A stretch of 7,916 bases of DNA from JASHVB01 sp049522565 (GTDB taxonomy: Bacteria; Pseudomonadota; Alphaproteobacteria; Acetobacterales; Acetobacteraceae), in contig JBEKNT010000331.1 in the NCBI GenBank assembly GCA_049522565.1, forward strand, positions 1 through 7,916, given 5' to 3'. The translations under genes were made by a program, and so were the position numbers. Below are positions 1 through 5,882 of the stretch, piece by piece. Under the pieces are notes generated by a model, which made no database searches, was not told where the DNA came from, and saw only the letters and a program-made list of their open reading frames with translations. The stretch's first letter is position 1, and every line of letters begins with the position of its first letter.

Positions 1-435
1 ATGCTCATCGTGTTGCCCTCCCGGGTGGGGCCGGGATGCGGCCACCTGCTGAGGACCGGTTAAGCGCATGGCCGGTTCCGTGGGGTCATTGATCCAGGTC
101 AAGTGTCCGACGGCACCGGTTCGTGGACCGCGTGCCGCCCCGGCTTGCGTTCCACCGGCGCCGGGAAACTGCCCGGCCGGAGCTGCACAAGTCGGCAGGT
201 GCGGCTTGGGAAAGCGAGGGTCGAAAGCGACGTGGCACGACGATGACGATAATGTGCTGATCAGGTTACAAAGGCCGCAGCGGCGACATCCAGGACCTGG
301 GGGCGCGCCGTGTTGCGTTCCGTGATCAAAAGCTAAGCCCGCGGGCGGCAAACTCGCCTTGTCGTGACTTCGCTTCGCGATTCTCCGAGACCAATTCTTG
401 GTTCAGGCGCGTACCAGCTTCTGAGGGTGGTTAAA
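1..435. other. Gene-free leading region (no supported coding sequence)
   Basis: I see no supportable gene here. The first 63 bases are open in frame 1 up to a TAA at 61-63. They could be the tail of an upstream gene cut by the window edge or simply chance, and the 20 codons match no family I recognise. An 85-codon frame at 68-325 translates to a Pro/Ala/Arg/Gly-rich composition with no motif, as expected of random high-GC DNA. A short hairpin (GCCGGG at 160-165, CCCGGC at 172-177, 6-nt loop) has no T-run and is not convincing as a terminator. No promoter for the downstream methyltransferase gene stands out. Confidence 0.5.
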
Positions 436-1263
436 ATGGCTGTCGCGGCACTTCCCTATTTCAGGAGTGACCTCGGCCTGATCAACCGAAAGGCCTTTCA
501 ACGACGCGGCGTGCTGCGCCACTTCGGCCTGGCCAGCGGTTGGCTGGAGCAGGGAGAGCAGATTGCGGTGCTCTCGGTGGCAGAGGCGGCAGGGGGGGCG
601 CCGATTTTGGATATCGGGGTGGGCGGCGGCCGCACCGCGCCCCTGATGCAGGAGATCAGCGCCGACTACTGCGGCATCGATTTCGCGCCGGCGATGATCG
701 CGGTGGCGCACAAGCGGTTCCCCGACGTCGATTTCCGGGAAATGGATGCGCGATGCATGAGTTTTAACGATGACGCCTTTGCTTTGGCGACGTTCAGCTA
801 TAACGGCATCGATGCCGTGGACCTGAAAGGCCGGCATGCGATCATGCGGGAGGTGCATCGCGTGCTGCGGCCGGGCGGATGTTTCGTGTTCTCGGCGTTG
901 AACCGGAATGGCAGGGAGTGGCTGCCGCGCTGGCCGAATTGGGAGGTGTTCGGAGGTGCCGGGCTGCGGCCGCTGCGGCTGCTACGCGCCGCGGCCAAGT
1001 TGCTGCTGAGCGGGGTCAATCGCGTGCGCTGGTCGGGCAGGCGACGCGATGACGGCGAGGTGGCGGTCGGCAGCCTGGCGGCGCATGATTTCTCACTGGT
1101 GACGATGTTCACGTCGCCCTTGGCAACGCAGCGTCAACTGGAGGAGGCCGGCTTCAGGGTAGAGGCGATGTTCGATCCGGACGGTCGAGCGCTTACGCCG
1201 GAGGTTTGGCGGGACAGCCAAGCGCCTTGGTACCACGTCGTGGCGCGCAAGGGCGGAGTGTAG
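436..1263 (+). CDS. Class I SAM-dependent methyltransferase, substrate unknown
   Basis: This is a 275-residue Rossmann-fold methyltransferase in numbering from the ATG at 436. Motif I is ILDIGVGGGR (residues 57-66), the glycine-rich SAM loop. The acidic residue that normally binds the SAM ribose is in GIDFAPAM (Asp82). An MDAR segment near residue 104 fits the adenine-contacting region, FSYNGIDAV (about 120-128) fits motif IV, and VLRPGGCFVFSALN (about 143-156) fits the following strand-turn-strand. The C-terminal 100 residues are more variable and presumably contact the substrate. The ATG at 436 was chosen because a GAGGG sequence lies about 8 bases upstream. A GTG at 364 would add 24 residues but has no good ribosome binding site. 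The fold is reminiscent of small-molecule methyltransferases of the ubiquinone/menaquinone or glycosyl-modification type, but the sequence does not indicate a substrate. It precedes alaS by 178 bases in the same direction, with no evident functional link. The family is fairly certain and the function is not known. Confidence 0.85.
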   Translation: MAVAALPYFRSDLGLINRKAFQRRGVLRHFGLASGWLEQGEQIAVLSVAEAAGGAPILDIGVGGGRTAPLMQEISADYCGIDFAPAMIAVAHKRFPDVDFREMDARCMSFNDDAFALATFSYNGIDAVDLKGRHAIMREVHRVLRPGGCFVFSALNRNGREWLPRWPNWEVFGGAGLRPLRLLRAAAKLLLSGVNRVRWSGRRRDDGEVAVGSLAAHDFSLVTMFTSPLATQRQLEEAGFRVEAMFDPDGRALTPEVWRDSQAPWYHVVARKGGV

Positions 1264-1441
1264 AGCGGGGATTGGACGAAACGGCATAGGCCGCACCCGC
1301 CGCCGATAAGACGAGGCTGGCCTCCGAGCGTGCGGTCCCTGCGATAAACTGCCCGGGGACGCCACGCTCCCGTGACTCCGCGGCGGCCTTACGCTACGTG
1401 GTCTGCTTTCGCCCCGAAGCTCAGGAACCCCACTGACCGCC

Positions 1442-4081
1442 ATGGCCAGCAGCAACGACATCCGCGCCGCCTTCCTCGATTACTTCGCCCGCAACGGACA
1501 CACGGTGGTCCCTAGTTCGCCGCTGGTGCCGCGCAACGACCCCACGCTGATGTTTACCAACGCCGGCATGGTGCAGTTCAAGAACGTCTTCACCGGCCAG
1601 GACAAGCGCCCCTACGTGCGCGCCGCCACCGCGCAGAAATGCGTGCGGGCGGGGGGAAAACACAACGACCTGGACAATGTCGGCTACACCGCGCGGCACC
1701 ACACCTTCTTCGAAATGCTCGGCAATTTCAGCTTCGGCGACTACTTCAAGGAACTCGCCATCCCGTACGCCTGGGAGCTGGTGACCAAGGAGTACGGCCT
1801 GGCGAAAGACCGGCTGATGGTCACGGTGTTTTCCGAGGACGACGACGCGGCGGTGCTATGGAAGAAGGTCGCCGGCTTGCCGGAGGAAAAAATCGTCCGT
1901 ATCCCCACATCGGACAATTTCTGGCGCATGGGCGATACTGGGCCGTGCGGCCCTTGCTCGGAAATCTTCTACGACCATGGGGAGGACATTCCCGGCGGCC
2001 CGCCCGGCAGCGAGGGCGCCGACCTCGACCGCTTCGTCGAGATCTGGAACCTGGTGTTCATGCAGTTCGAGGAGGGCCCGCCCGGCACACGCGTGCCACT
2101 GCCGCGGCCCTCGATCGACACCGGCATGGGACTGGAGCGGCTCGCTGCCATCCTGCAAGGCAAGCACGACAACTACGACATCGACATCCTGCGGGCGCTG
2201 ATCCTGGCGTCGGCCGAGGTCACCGGCCAGGACCCGGACGGTCCGCACAAGGTTTCCCACCGCGTCATCGCGGACCACCTGCGCAGTGTGGCGTTCCTGA
2301 TCGCCGACGGCGTGCTGCCATCGAACGAGGGCCGCGGCTATGTGCTCCGCCGCATCATGCGCCGCGCCATGCGCCACGCCACGATGATGGGCGCGCATGA
2401 GCCGGTGATGTATCGGCTGGTGCCGGCGCTGACGCGGCAAATGGGCGCCGCCTATCCCGAGTTGACGCGCGCCGAGGGGCTGATCGCCGAGACGCTGCAA
2501 CTGGAGGAGACCCGCTTCAAGCAGATGCTGGAACGCGGGCTGGGTCTGCTGGCGGAGGAAACCGGGCGGCTCGGCGGGCGAGAACCGTTGCCCGGCGCGG
2601 TGGCGTTCCGGCTGTACGACACGTTCGGCTTCCCGCTGGACCTGACGCAGGACGCGCTGCGCGAACAAGGGCGAGAGGTGGACCTCGCGGGGTTCGAGGC
2701 GGCGATGCAGGAGCAGCGGGTGCGGGCTCGCGCCGCGTGGGCCGGCTCCGGGGAAGCCGCCACAGAGCAAGTGTGGTTCGAGATCAAGCAGGCGGTGGGG
2801 GCGACGGAGTTCCTCGGCTATTCGACCGAGTCGGCGGAGGGGGAGATTCTGGCGCTGGTGGCGAACGGGGCGTCGGTGCCGTCGGTGGCGGTGGGTGCCG
2901 AGGTCGCCGTGGTGCTGAACCAGACGCCGTTCTATGGCGAGTCAGGTGGCCAGGTGGGCGATACCGGGGTGATCTCGGGGCCGGACGGGCTGCGCATTGC
3001 GGTTGCCGACACGCAGAAGAAGCTGGGGGACCTGTTCGTGCATCTCGGGCGGGTCGAATCCGGCGAGGCTCGGGTCGGTATGCCGGTGGCGGCGGATGTG
3101 GACCATGAACGGCGTTCGCACATCCGTGCGCACCACTCGGCCACGCATCTGCTGCATGAGGCGCTGCGGCGACGGCTGGGGACGCATGTGGCGCAAAAGG
3201 GCAGCCTGAACGCGCCGGACCGGCTGCGTTTCGACGTCAGCCATCCGCGGCCGATCACCGGCGAGGACATCGCCGTGGTGGAGGCGGAGGTGAATGCCCG
3301 CATTCGCGAGAACGCCGAGGTGATCACTCGCCTGATGACGCCGGACGCGGCGGTGGACATGGGCGCCATGGCGCTGTTCGGGGAAAAGTACGGCGAGGAA
3401 GTGCGCGTCGTGATGATGGGCGGGCAGGAGGGCAACAAGCCGGCCTGGTCGATCGAGCTGTGCGGCGGCACGCATGTCCGGCGCACCGGCGACATTGGCT
3501 ATTTCCGCGTGATCGGCGAAAGCGCGGTGGCTGCCGGCGTGCGGCGTATCGAAGCGGTGACCGGGCCGTTCGCCGAGGCGGTGGTGGCGGAGACCCAGCG
3601 CCGCCTGAACGAGGCCGCCGGCGCCCTGCGCGCTGCGCCAGCGGAAGTGCCGGCGCGGCTGGAGGCGCTGGTGGAAGCGAACCGCCGGCAAGAACGCCAC
3701 ATCGCCGAGTTGCAGAAGAAGCTGGCCACCGGCGGCGGCGCGGCCGAGGTGGAACAGGTGAATGGGGTGAAGTTCTCCGCCCGCAACCTGGGTGAGGTGC
3801 CGGCGCGCGAGCTGAAAGGCCTGGCTGAGGCGATCGGCAAGCAGCTCGGTTCCGGGGTGGTGGCGCTGGTGTCCACGGCCGAGGGCAAGGCCAGCATCGT
3901 GGTCGGCGTGTCGGCCGACTTGACCGGACGGATCAACGCGGTCGATCTGGTGCGGGCGGCGTCCGCGGCGGTGGGCGGCAAGGGCGGCGGCGGACGGCCG
4001 GACATGGCGCAAGCGGGCGGGCCGGACGGGGGGCGGGCGGATGACGCGCTGGCGGCAGTGAGGGGGGCGCTGGCGGGGTAG
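1442..4081 (+). CDS. alaS: Alanyl-tRNA synthetase
   Basis: This enzyme charges tRNA-Ala with alanine in the cytoplasm and hydrolyses mischarged Ser/Gly-tRNA-Ala. At 879 residues it is full length for the bacterial family. The N-terminal class II aminoacylation domain carries the signature SSPLVPRNDPTLMFTNAGM (about 25-43), then KCVRAGGKHNDLDNVG, RHHTFFEMLGNFSFGDYF (85-102) and DTGPCGPCSEI (165-175). RPSIDTGMGLERL (222-233) is motif 3. The editing domain has the zinc/catalytic quartet intact: H565 and H569 in HSATH, C674 and H678 in CGGTH. A helical linker with coiled-coil character (about 715-762) leads to the C-Ala domain, which ends in the usual GGGGRPDMAQAGG (848-860). The start is supported by alignment with the family N-terminus (IRAAFLDYF followed by GHTVV). 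The nearest purine-rich stretch, AGGAA at 1423-1427, is rather far at about 14 bases, so the ribosome binding site is weak. No clear promoter or terminator was identified. Confidence 0.98.
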   Translation: MASSNDIRAAFLDYFARNGHTVVPSSPLVPRNDPTLMFTNAGMVQFKNVFTGQDKRPYVRAATAQKCVRAGGKHNDLDNVGYTARHHTFFEMLGNFSFGDYFKELAIPYAWELVTKEYGLAKDRLMVTVFSEDDDAAVLWKKVAGLPEEKIVRIPTSDNFWRMGDTGPCGPCSEIFYDHGEDIPGGPPGSEGADLDRFVEIWNLVFMQFEEGPPGTRVPLPRPSIDTGMGLERLAAILQGKHDNYDIDILRALILASAEVTGQDPDGPHKVSHRVIADHLRSVAFLIADGVLPSNEGRGYVLRRIMRRAMRHATMMGAHEPVMYRLVPALTRQMGAAYPELTRAEGLIAETLQLEETRFKQMLERGLGLLAEETGRLGGREPLPGAVAFRLYDTFGFPLDLTQDALREQGREVDLAGFEAAMQEQRVRARAAWAGSGEAATEQVWFEIKQAVGATEFLGYSTESAEGEILALVANGASVPSVAVGAEVAVVLNQTPFYGESGGQVGDTGVISGPDGLRIAVADTQKKLGDLFVHLGRVESGEARVGMPVAADVDHERRSHIRAHHSATHLLHEALRRRLGTHVAQKGSLNAPDRLRFDVSHPRPITGEDIAVVEAEVNARIRENAEVITRLMTPDAAVDMGAMALFGEKYGEEVRVVMMGGQEGNKPAWSIELCGGTHVRRTGDIGYFRVIGESAVAAGVRRIEAVTGPFAEAVVAETQRRLNEAAGALRAAPAEVPARLEALVEANRRQERHIAELQKKLATGGGAAEVEQVNGVKFSARNLGEVPARELKGLAEAIGKQLGSGVVALVSTAEGKASIVVGVSADLTGRINAVDLVRAASAAVGGKGGGGRPDMAQAGGPDGGRADDALAAVRGALAG

Positions 4082-4126
4082 CAATTCCCCCCGTCATCAC
4101 GAGAATCGAAGCGACCAAGCAATTCC
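4080..4126. repeat. Degenerate dispersed repeat resembling the GTCATTGCGAG...GAAGCAATCC type
   Basis: Immediately after the alaS stop, AGCAATTCC occurs twice (4080-4088 and 4118-4126). Between the copies the sequence runs CGTCATCACGAG, then ATCGAAGCGACCA. This layout resembles a widespread short bacterial repeat whose typical form contains GTCATTGCGAG and GAAGCGA followed by GAAGCAATCC. The match here is imperfect, and the first copy overlaps the last bases of alaS. It is read as a decayed copy, with low certainty. Confidence 0.35.
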
Positions 4127-4191
4127 GAGCGTGACGGTCCGGCCCTGCGCTCACGACGGTTGTTGGACCTCATGCAGCAGCCGCTCCAGCC

Positions 4192-4220
4192 TTGTCGAGC
4201 GGCCATACGGGTCTTACTCT
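4192..4220 (+). promoter_or_regulatory. Possible promoter of the toxin-antitoxin operon
   Basis: TTGTCG at 4192-4197 and TACTCT at 4215-4220 are separated by 17 bases, a plausible but imperfect sigma70-type pair. The -10 box would lie inside the left arm of the palindrome that precedes the antitoxin gene, the arrangement expected for an autorepressed operon. The call depends mainly on position and spacing. Confidence 0.35.
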
Positions 4221-4236
4221 TACCTGTAAGAGTAAG
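4213..4236. promoter_or_regulatory. Palindromic operator of the vapBC operon
   Basis: This is a perfect inverted repeat: CTTACTCTTAC (4213-4223), two spacer bases CT, and GTAAGAGTAAG (4226-4236). Each arm itself contains two pentamers, CTTAC at 4213 and 4219 and GTAAG at 4226 and 4232, giving four half-sites. The right arm runs into the antitoxin Shine-Dalgarno sequence AAGGA (4234-4238). VapB/MazE-type antitoxins with an AbrB-like fold, and their toxin complexes, are known to bind palindromes at their own promoters. This is the obvious candidate for that site. The binding itself is inferred. Confidence 0.75.
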
Positions 4237-4245
4237 GAACCAGCC

Positions 4246-4479
4246 ATGCGAATCACATCGAAGGGCCAGGTGACCATTCCGGCCGACATTCGCGAACAAG
4301 CTGGCCTGTTGCCCAACACCGAGGTGGATTTCGCTTTCGACGGCAAGGTCGTGCGGATCTTCCCTGTCGCCTCCCGGGCCAAGGACGGCCGCGGCGCCCG
4401 CTTGGTCGCCCATCTGCGAGGGCGCGGCGACGTCGCCATGACCACCGATGCCATCATGGCACTGACCCGAGATGACTGA
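4246..4479 (+). CDS. vapB: AbrB/SpoVT-fold antitoxin (VapB-type)
   Basis: This 77-residue antitoxin is expected to bind and neutralise the PIN toxin encoded directly downstream and to repress its own operon. The N-terminal swapped-hairpin DNA-binding domain is clear: MRITSKGQVTIPADIREQ (1-18), then a short GLLPNTEVDFAFDGKVVRIFPV strand-rich segment (20-41). The C-terminal part (about 45-77, including GRGDVAMTTDAIMAL) is the usual toxin-binding tail. The ATG at 4246 was chosen because AAGGA lies 7 bases upstream and the protein then begins at the conserved (M)xxxKGQVTIP motif. An in-frame upstream start at 4192 would read through the operator palindrome and is unlikely. The stop TGA is followed immediately by the toxin start, so the pair is almost certainly co-transcribed and translationally linked. 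The family is well supported. The symbol reflects its partner rather than any specific orthologue. Confidence 0.9.
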   Translation: MRITSKGQVTIPADIREQAGLLPNTEVDFAFDGKVVRIFPVASRAKDGRGARLVAHLRGRGDVAMTTDAIMALTRDD

Positions 4480-4887
4480 GTGACCGCTGTTCTGATCGAC
4501 AGCAACGTCTTGCTCGACGTCATGACCGAGGACCCGCAATGGTTCGCGTGGTCGGCGGCCGCGGTGGAAAGCGCGGCCGATCGGGCTCGCCTCGTCATCA
4601 ACGCGGTCATCTACGCCGAGGTTTCGGTCCGCTATTCGCGCATCGAGGATGTGGAAGCGGCGCTGCCGAAAGGCATGATCGAACGCGAGGCGATTCCCTA
4701 TGAAGCGGCCTTTCTCGCGGCAAAGGCATTCCTGGCCTATCGGCGAAAAGGCGGAACGCGACGATCACCGCTTCCGGACTTCTTCATCGGTGCCCATGCC
4801 GCGCTTGCCGGTTATCGGCTGTTGACGCGCGATGCCGCGCGTTATCGAACCTACTTCCCGCGCCTCACATTGATCGCGCCAAACTGA
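4480..4887 (+). CDS. vapC: PIN-domain ribonuclease toxin (VapC-type)
   Basis: This 135-residue PIN-fold toxin is of the type that cleaves RNA (commonly tRNA or 23S rRNA in characterised VapCs) using Mg2+ or Mn2+. The four acidic metal-binding positions are visible: Asp7 in LIDSNVLLD, Glu47 in INAVIYAEV, Asp100 in LPDFFIGAHA and Asp118 in LLTRDAARY. All are intact, so the toxin looks active. It begins with GTG directly after the antitoxin TGA with no spacer, and only a weak purine stretch (GAGATGA) precedes it. A weak start of this kind would keep toxin translation below antitoxin translation. No other in-frame ATG fits the conserved N-terminal strand. The gene converges on the nitroreductase gene. 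The RNA target cannot be read from the sequence. Confidence 0.92.
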   Translation: MTAVLIDSNVLLDVMTEDPQWFAWSAAAVESAADRARLVINAVIYAEVSVRYSRIEDVEAALPKGMIEREAIPYEAAFLAAKAFLAYRRKGGTRRSPLPDFFIGAHAALAGYRLLTRDAARYRTYFPRLTLIAPN

Positions 4888-4925
4888 GGCCAACTCGTGA
4901 GGGCTGACTCTGCGGCCGCGCCGAC

Positions 4926-4951
4926 GGCCCCGCTCGCGTTATGGCGAGGCC
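4926..4951. terminator. Weak hairpin between convergent genes, possible bidirectional terminator
   Basis: In the 115-base gap between the vapC and nitroreductase stops, GGC (4926-4928) plus CTCGC (4933-4937) can pair with GCGAG (4944-4948) plus GCC (4949-4951). This leaves a 6-nt loop and a 4-base bulge. There is no T-run on either strand, so intrinsic termination is doubtful. It is listed only as the best hairpin in a place where a terminator is expected. Confidence 0.22.
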
Positions 4952-5002
4952 TGTCTCGGTCGGTCGGCGGCAATCGAACCGCGGCAGTACCCGCCCCGAC
5001 CT

Positions 5003-5650
5003 CTACATGCCCAGATACGCCTGGCCCCACCGATCCTCGTACACTACGTCCGCCAGGGCACCACGCAGGACCGGTCCGAACCGCCCCAACGGATAGCCGA
5101 TCGGCAGAATGGCGTAGGAATGCACATCGGGCGGCAACCCCATCGCCGCCTCGGCATCCTTCTCGAATTGCAGGTAAAGTGTGGTCAGCGTCGCCCCCAG
5201 CCCGAGCGCCCGTGCCGCCAGCAGCATGTTCTGCACCGCCGGGTAGATCGAGGCACCGCTCGTGCGGGTCGGCGTCGCGCCGGACAGGCAGGGGACGATC
5301 CACACCGGTGCCTCGTGCAGGTGTTCCGCCAGGTGTTCCGCGGACGCCAGCATGCGAGCGTGACGCTCGGGCGACGTTCCGGGTGCCGGGCCGCCGGCGC
5401 GATAGCGCGGTCCGACGATCTCATTCCAGGCGCGCTTATAGTAGGCCGCCACGGCCTGCTTGATCGCCGGATCGCGGATCACCAGGAAGCGCCAGCTCTG
5501 CATGTTGCCGCCGTTCGCAGCGCAGGTGCCGGCTTCCAGGATCTGGCGGATCAGCGCATCGGGCACCGGGTCCGGCTTCAGACGGCGCATCGAGCGCGTG
5601 GTGCGCATGACCTCGAACAGGCTGGGGCCGGTGGGGGTTGTTTCGGACAT
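5003..5650 (-). CDS. Nitroreductase-family FMN oxidoreductase
   Basis: This 215-residue member of the nitroreductase superfamily consists of homodimeric flavoproteins that use NAD(P)H to reduce varied acceptors. Visible family features are the N-terminal phosphate-binding RTTRSMRRLKPDPVP (16-30), the FMN-contacting AANGGNMQSWRFLVI (44-58), the dimer helix SIYPAVQNMLLAARALGLGATLTT (134-157) and ILPIGYPLGRFGP (181-193), ending in DRWG. The physiological substrate is not evident. Translation starts at 5650. On the minus strand GGGAGAGG (5667-5660) lies 9 bases upstream and is a usable Shine-Dalgarno sequence. That sequence belongs to the terminus of the repeat at 5655-5795, so the gene appears to have acquired its translation signal from the element. 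Its promoter must lie within or beyond the element. It is divergent from nadA and convergent with vapC. The stop is TAG. Confidence 0.9.
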   Translation of the reverse strand: MSETTPTGPSLFEVMRTTRSMRRLKPDPVPDALIRQILEAGTCAANGGNMQSWRFLVIRDPAIKQAVAAYYKRAWNEIVGPRYRAGGPAPGTSPERHARMLASAEHLAEHLHEAPVWIVPCLSGATPTRTSGASIYPAVQNMLLAARALGLGATLTTLYLQFEKDAEAAMGLPPDVHSYAILPIGYPLGRFGPVLRGALADVVYEDRWGQAYLGM

Positions 5651-5654
5651 CGGC

Positions 5655-5795
5655 GTACACCTCTCCCGTTAAACGGGCGAGGCCGGCGCGAAGCGCCGGG
5701 TGACGGGCGTAACGCACGAGCCCTGCCCGTGCGTTACGCCCCTCACCCTCGACGCTTCGCGTCTCGACCTCTCCCGCGAAGCGGGAGAGGTGTAC
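5655..5795. repeat. Nested inverted-repeat element, copy 1 (REP/BIME- or MITE-like)
   Basis: This 141-bp element has perfect 14-bp terminal inverted repeats: GTACACCTCTCCCG at 5655-5668 and its complement at 5782-5795. Inside are ordered hairpins with 3-nt loops. The left one (5660-5682) has loop TAA and one mismatch. CCGGCGC/GCGCCGG (5683-5699) has loop GAA. GACGC/GCGTC (5751-5763) has loop TTC. ACCTCTCCCGC/GCGGGAGAGGT (5767-5791) has loop GAA. The centre is a perfect 14-bp stem, GGGCGTAACGCACG (5705-5718) with its complement at 5728-5741 and a 9-nt loop. A related copy lies at 6870-7008. It encodes nothing evident. Because GTAC is itself palindromic, the ends could be inverted-repeat termini or a 4-bp duplicated target. 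No other target duplication is visible. Confidence 0.85.
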
Positions 5796-5806
5796 ACGCG
5801 GGCGGC

Positions 5807-5834
5807 TTGACATCCTAATGCTCACCCCTAGCAT
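5807..5834 (+). promoter_or_regulatory. Candidate sigma70-type promoter of nadA
   Basis: A perfect TTGACA (5807-5812) is followed after 16 bases by TAGCAT (5829-5834), which keeps the T, A, A and T at the most important -10 positions. It lies 12 bp beyond the end of the repeat element and about 50 bp before the nadA start. The -10 box falls inside the first of two operator-like palindromes, consistent with a repressible promoter. Confidence 0.6.
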
Positions 5835-5836
5835 AA
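5817..5836. promoter_or_regulatory. Operator-like palindrome 1 upstream of nadA
   Basis: AATGCTCA (5817-5824), five bases CCCCT, then AGCATAA (5830-5836) form an imperfect palindrome with a perfect ATGCT/AGCAT core (5818-5822 and 5830-5834). It overlaps the candidate -10 box. The same pattern recurs 28 bp downstream. The likely ligand is a repressor of NAD synthesis. NadQ- or NrtR-type regulators are known to control nad genes in alphaproteobacteria and other groups, but no such regulator is encoded in this window and the identity is inferred. Confidence 0.6.
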
Positions 5837-5844
5837 GCTCCTGA

Positions 5845-5864
5845 AATGCTCATATAGAGTATAA
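5845..5864. promoter_or_regulatory. Operator-like palindrome 2 upstream of nadA
   Basis: AATGCTCA (5845-5852), TATAG, then AGTATAA (5858-5864) form the second copy of the nadA operator-like pattern. The inverted core is ATGCTC (5846-5851) against GAGTAT (5857-5862), with one G-T style mismatch. It sits between the promoter and the Shine-Dalgarno sequence AGGAGG (5869-5874), so a bound protein would block transcript initiation or early elongation. Confidence 0.6.
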
Positions 5865-5882
5865 CCGCAGGAGGACCCCGCC

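Noticed and set aside
1..24. ATGCTCAT at the window start as another copy of the nadA operator half-site
   Set aside because: No matching AG(C/T)ATAA arm follows at the required spacing, and a 7-8 base match alone is expected by chance.
68..325. An 85-codon plus-strand frame in the leading gap
   Set aside because: It has no family resemblance, no clear ribosome binding site and Pro/Ala/Arg-rich composition typical of random GC-rich DNA.
1264..1441. A promoter or RNA leader (attenuator or riboswitch) for alaS
   Set aside because: TTGGAC at 1272-1277 has no -10 partner at a suitable distance, a TAAACT-like box at 1345-1350 has no -35, and no convincing hairpin-plus-T-run or riboswitch core was found.
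2942..4084. A 380-codon open frame on the minus strand antisense to alaS
   Set aside because: It lies opposite a certain alaS, has low-complexity His/Arg/Ala-rich composition and no family motif. It is a by-product of GC-rich codon use.
4090..4137. CCGTCA (4090-4095) and TGACGG (4132-4137) as a terminator stem after alaS
   Set aside because: A 6-bp stem with a loop of about 36 bases and no T-run is not credible as an intrinsic terminator.
4960..4990. A tRNA T-arm-like string on the minus strand (GCGGTTCGATTGCCGC)
   Set aside because: The stem is only four base pairs with an 8-nt loop rather than the 5-bp stem and 7-nt loop of a T-arm, and no acceptor, D or anticodon arms can be assembled around it.
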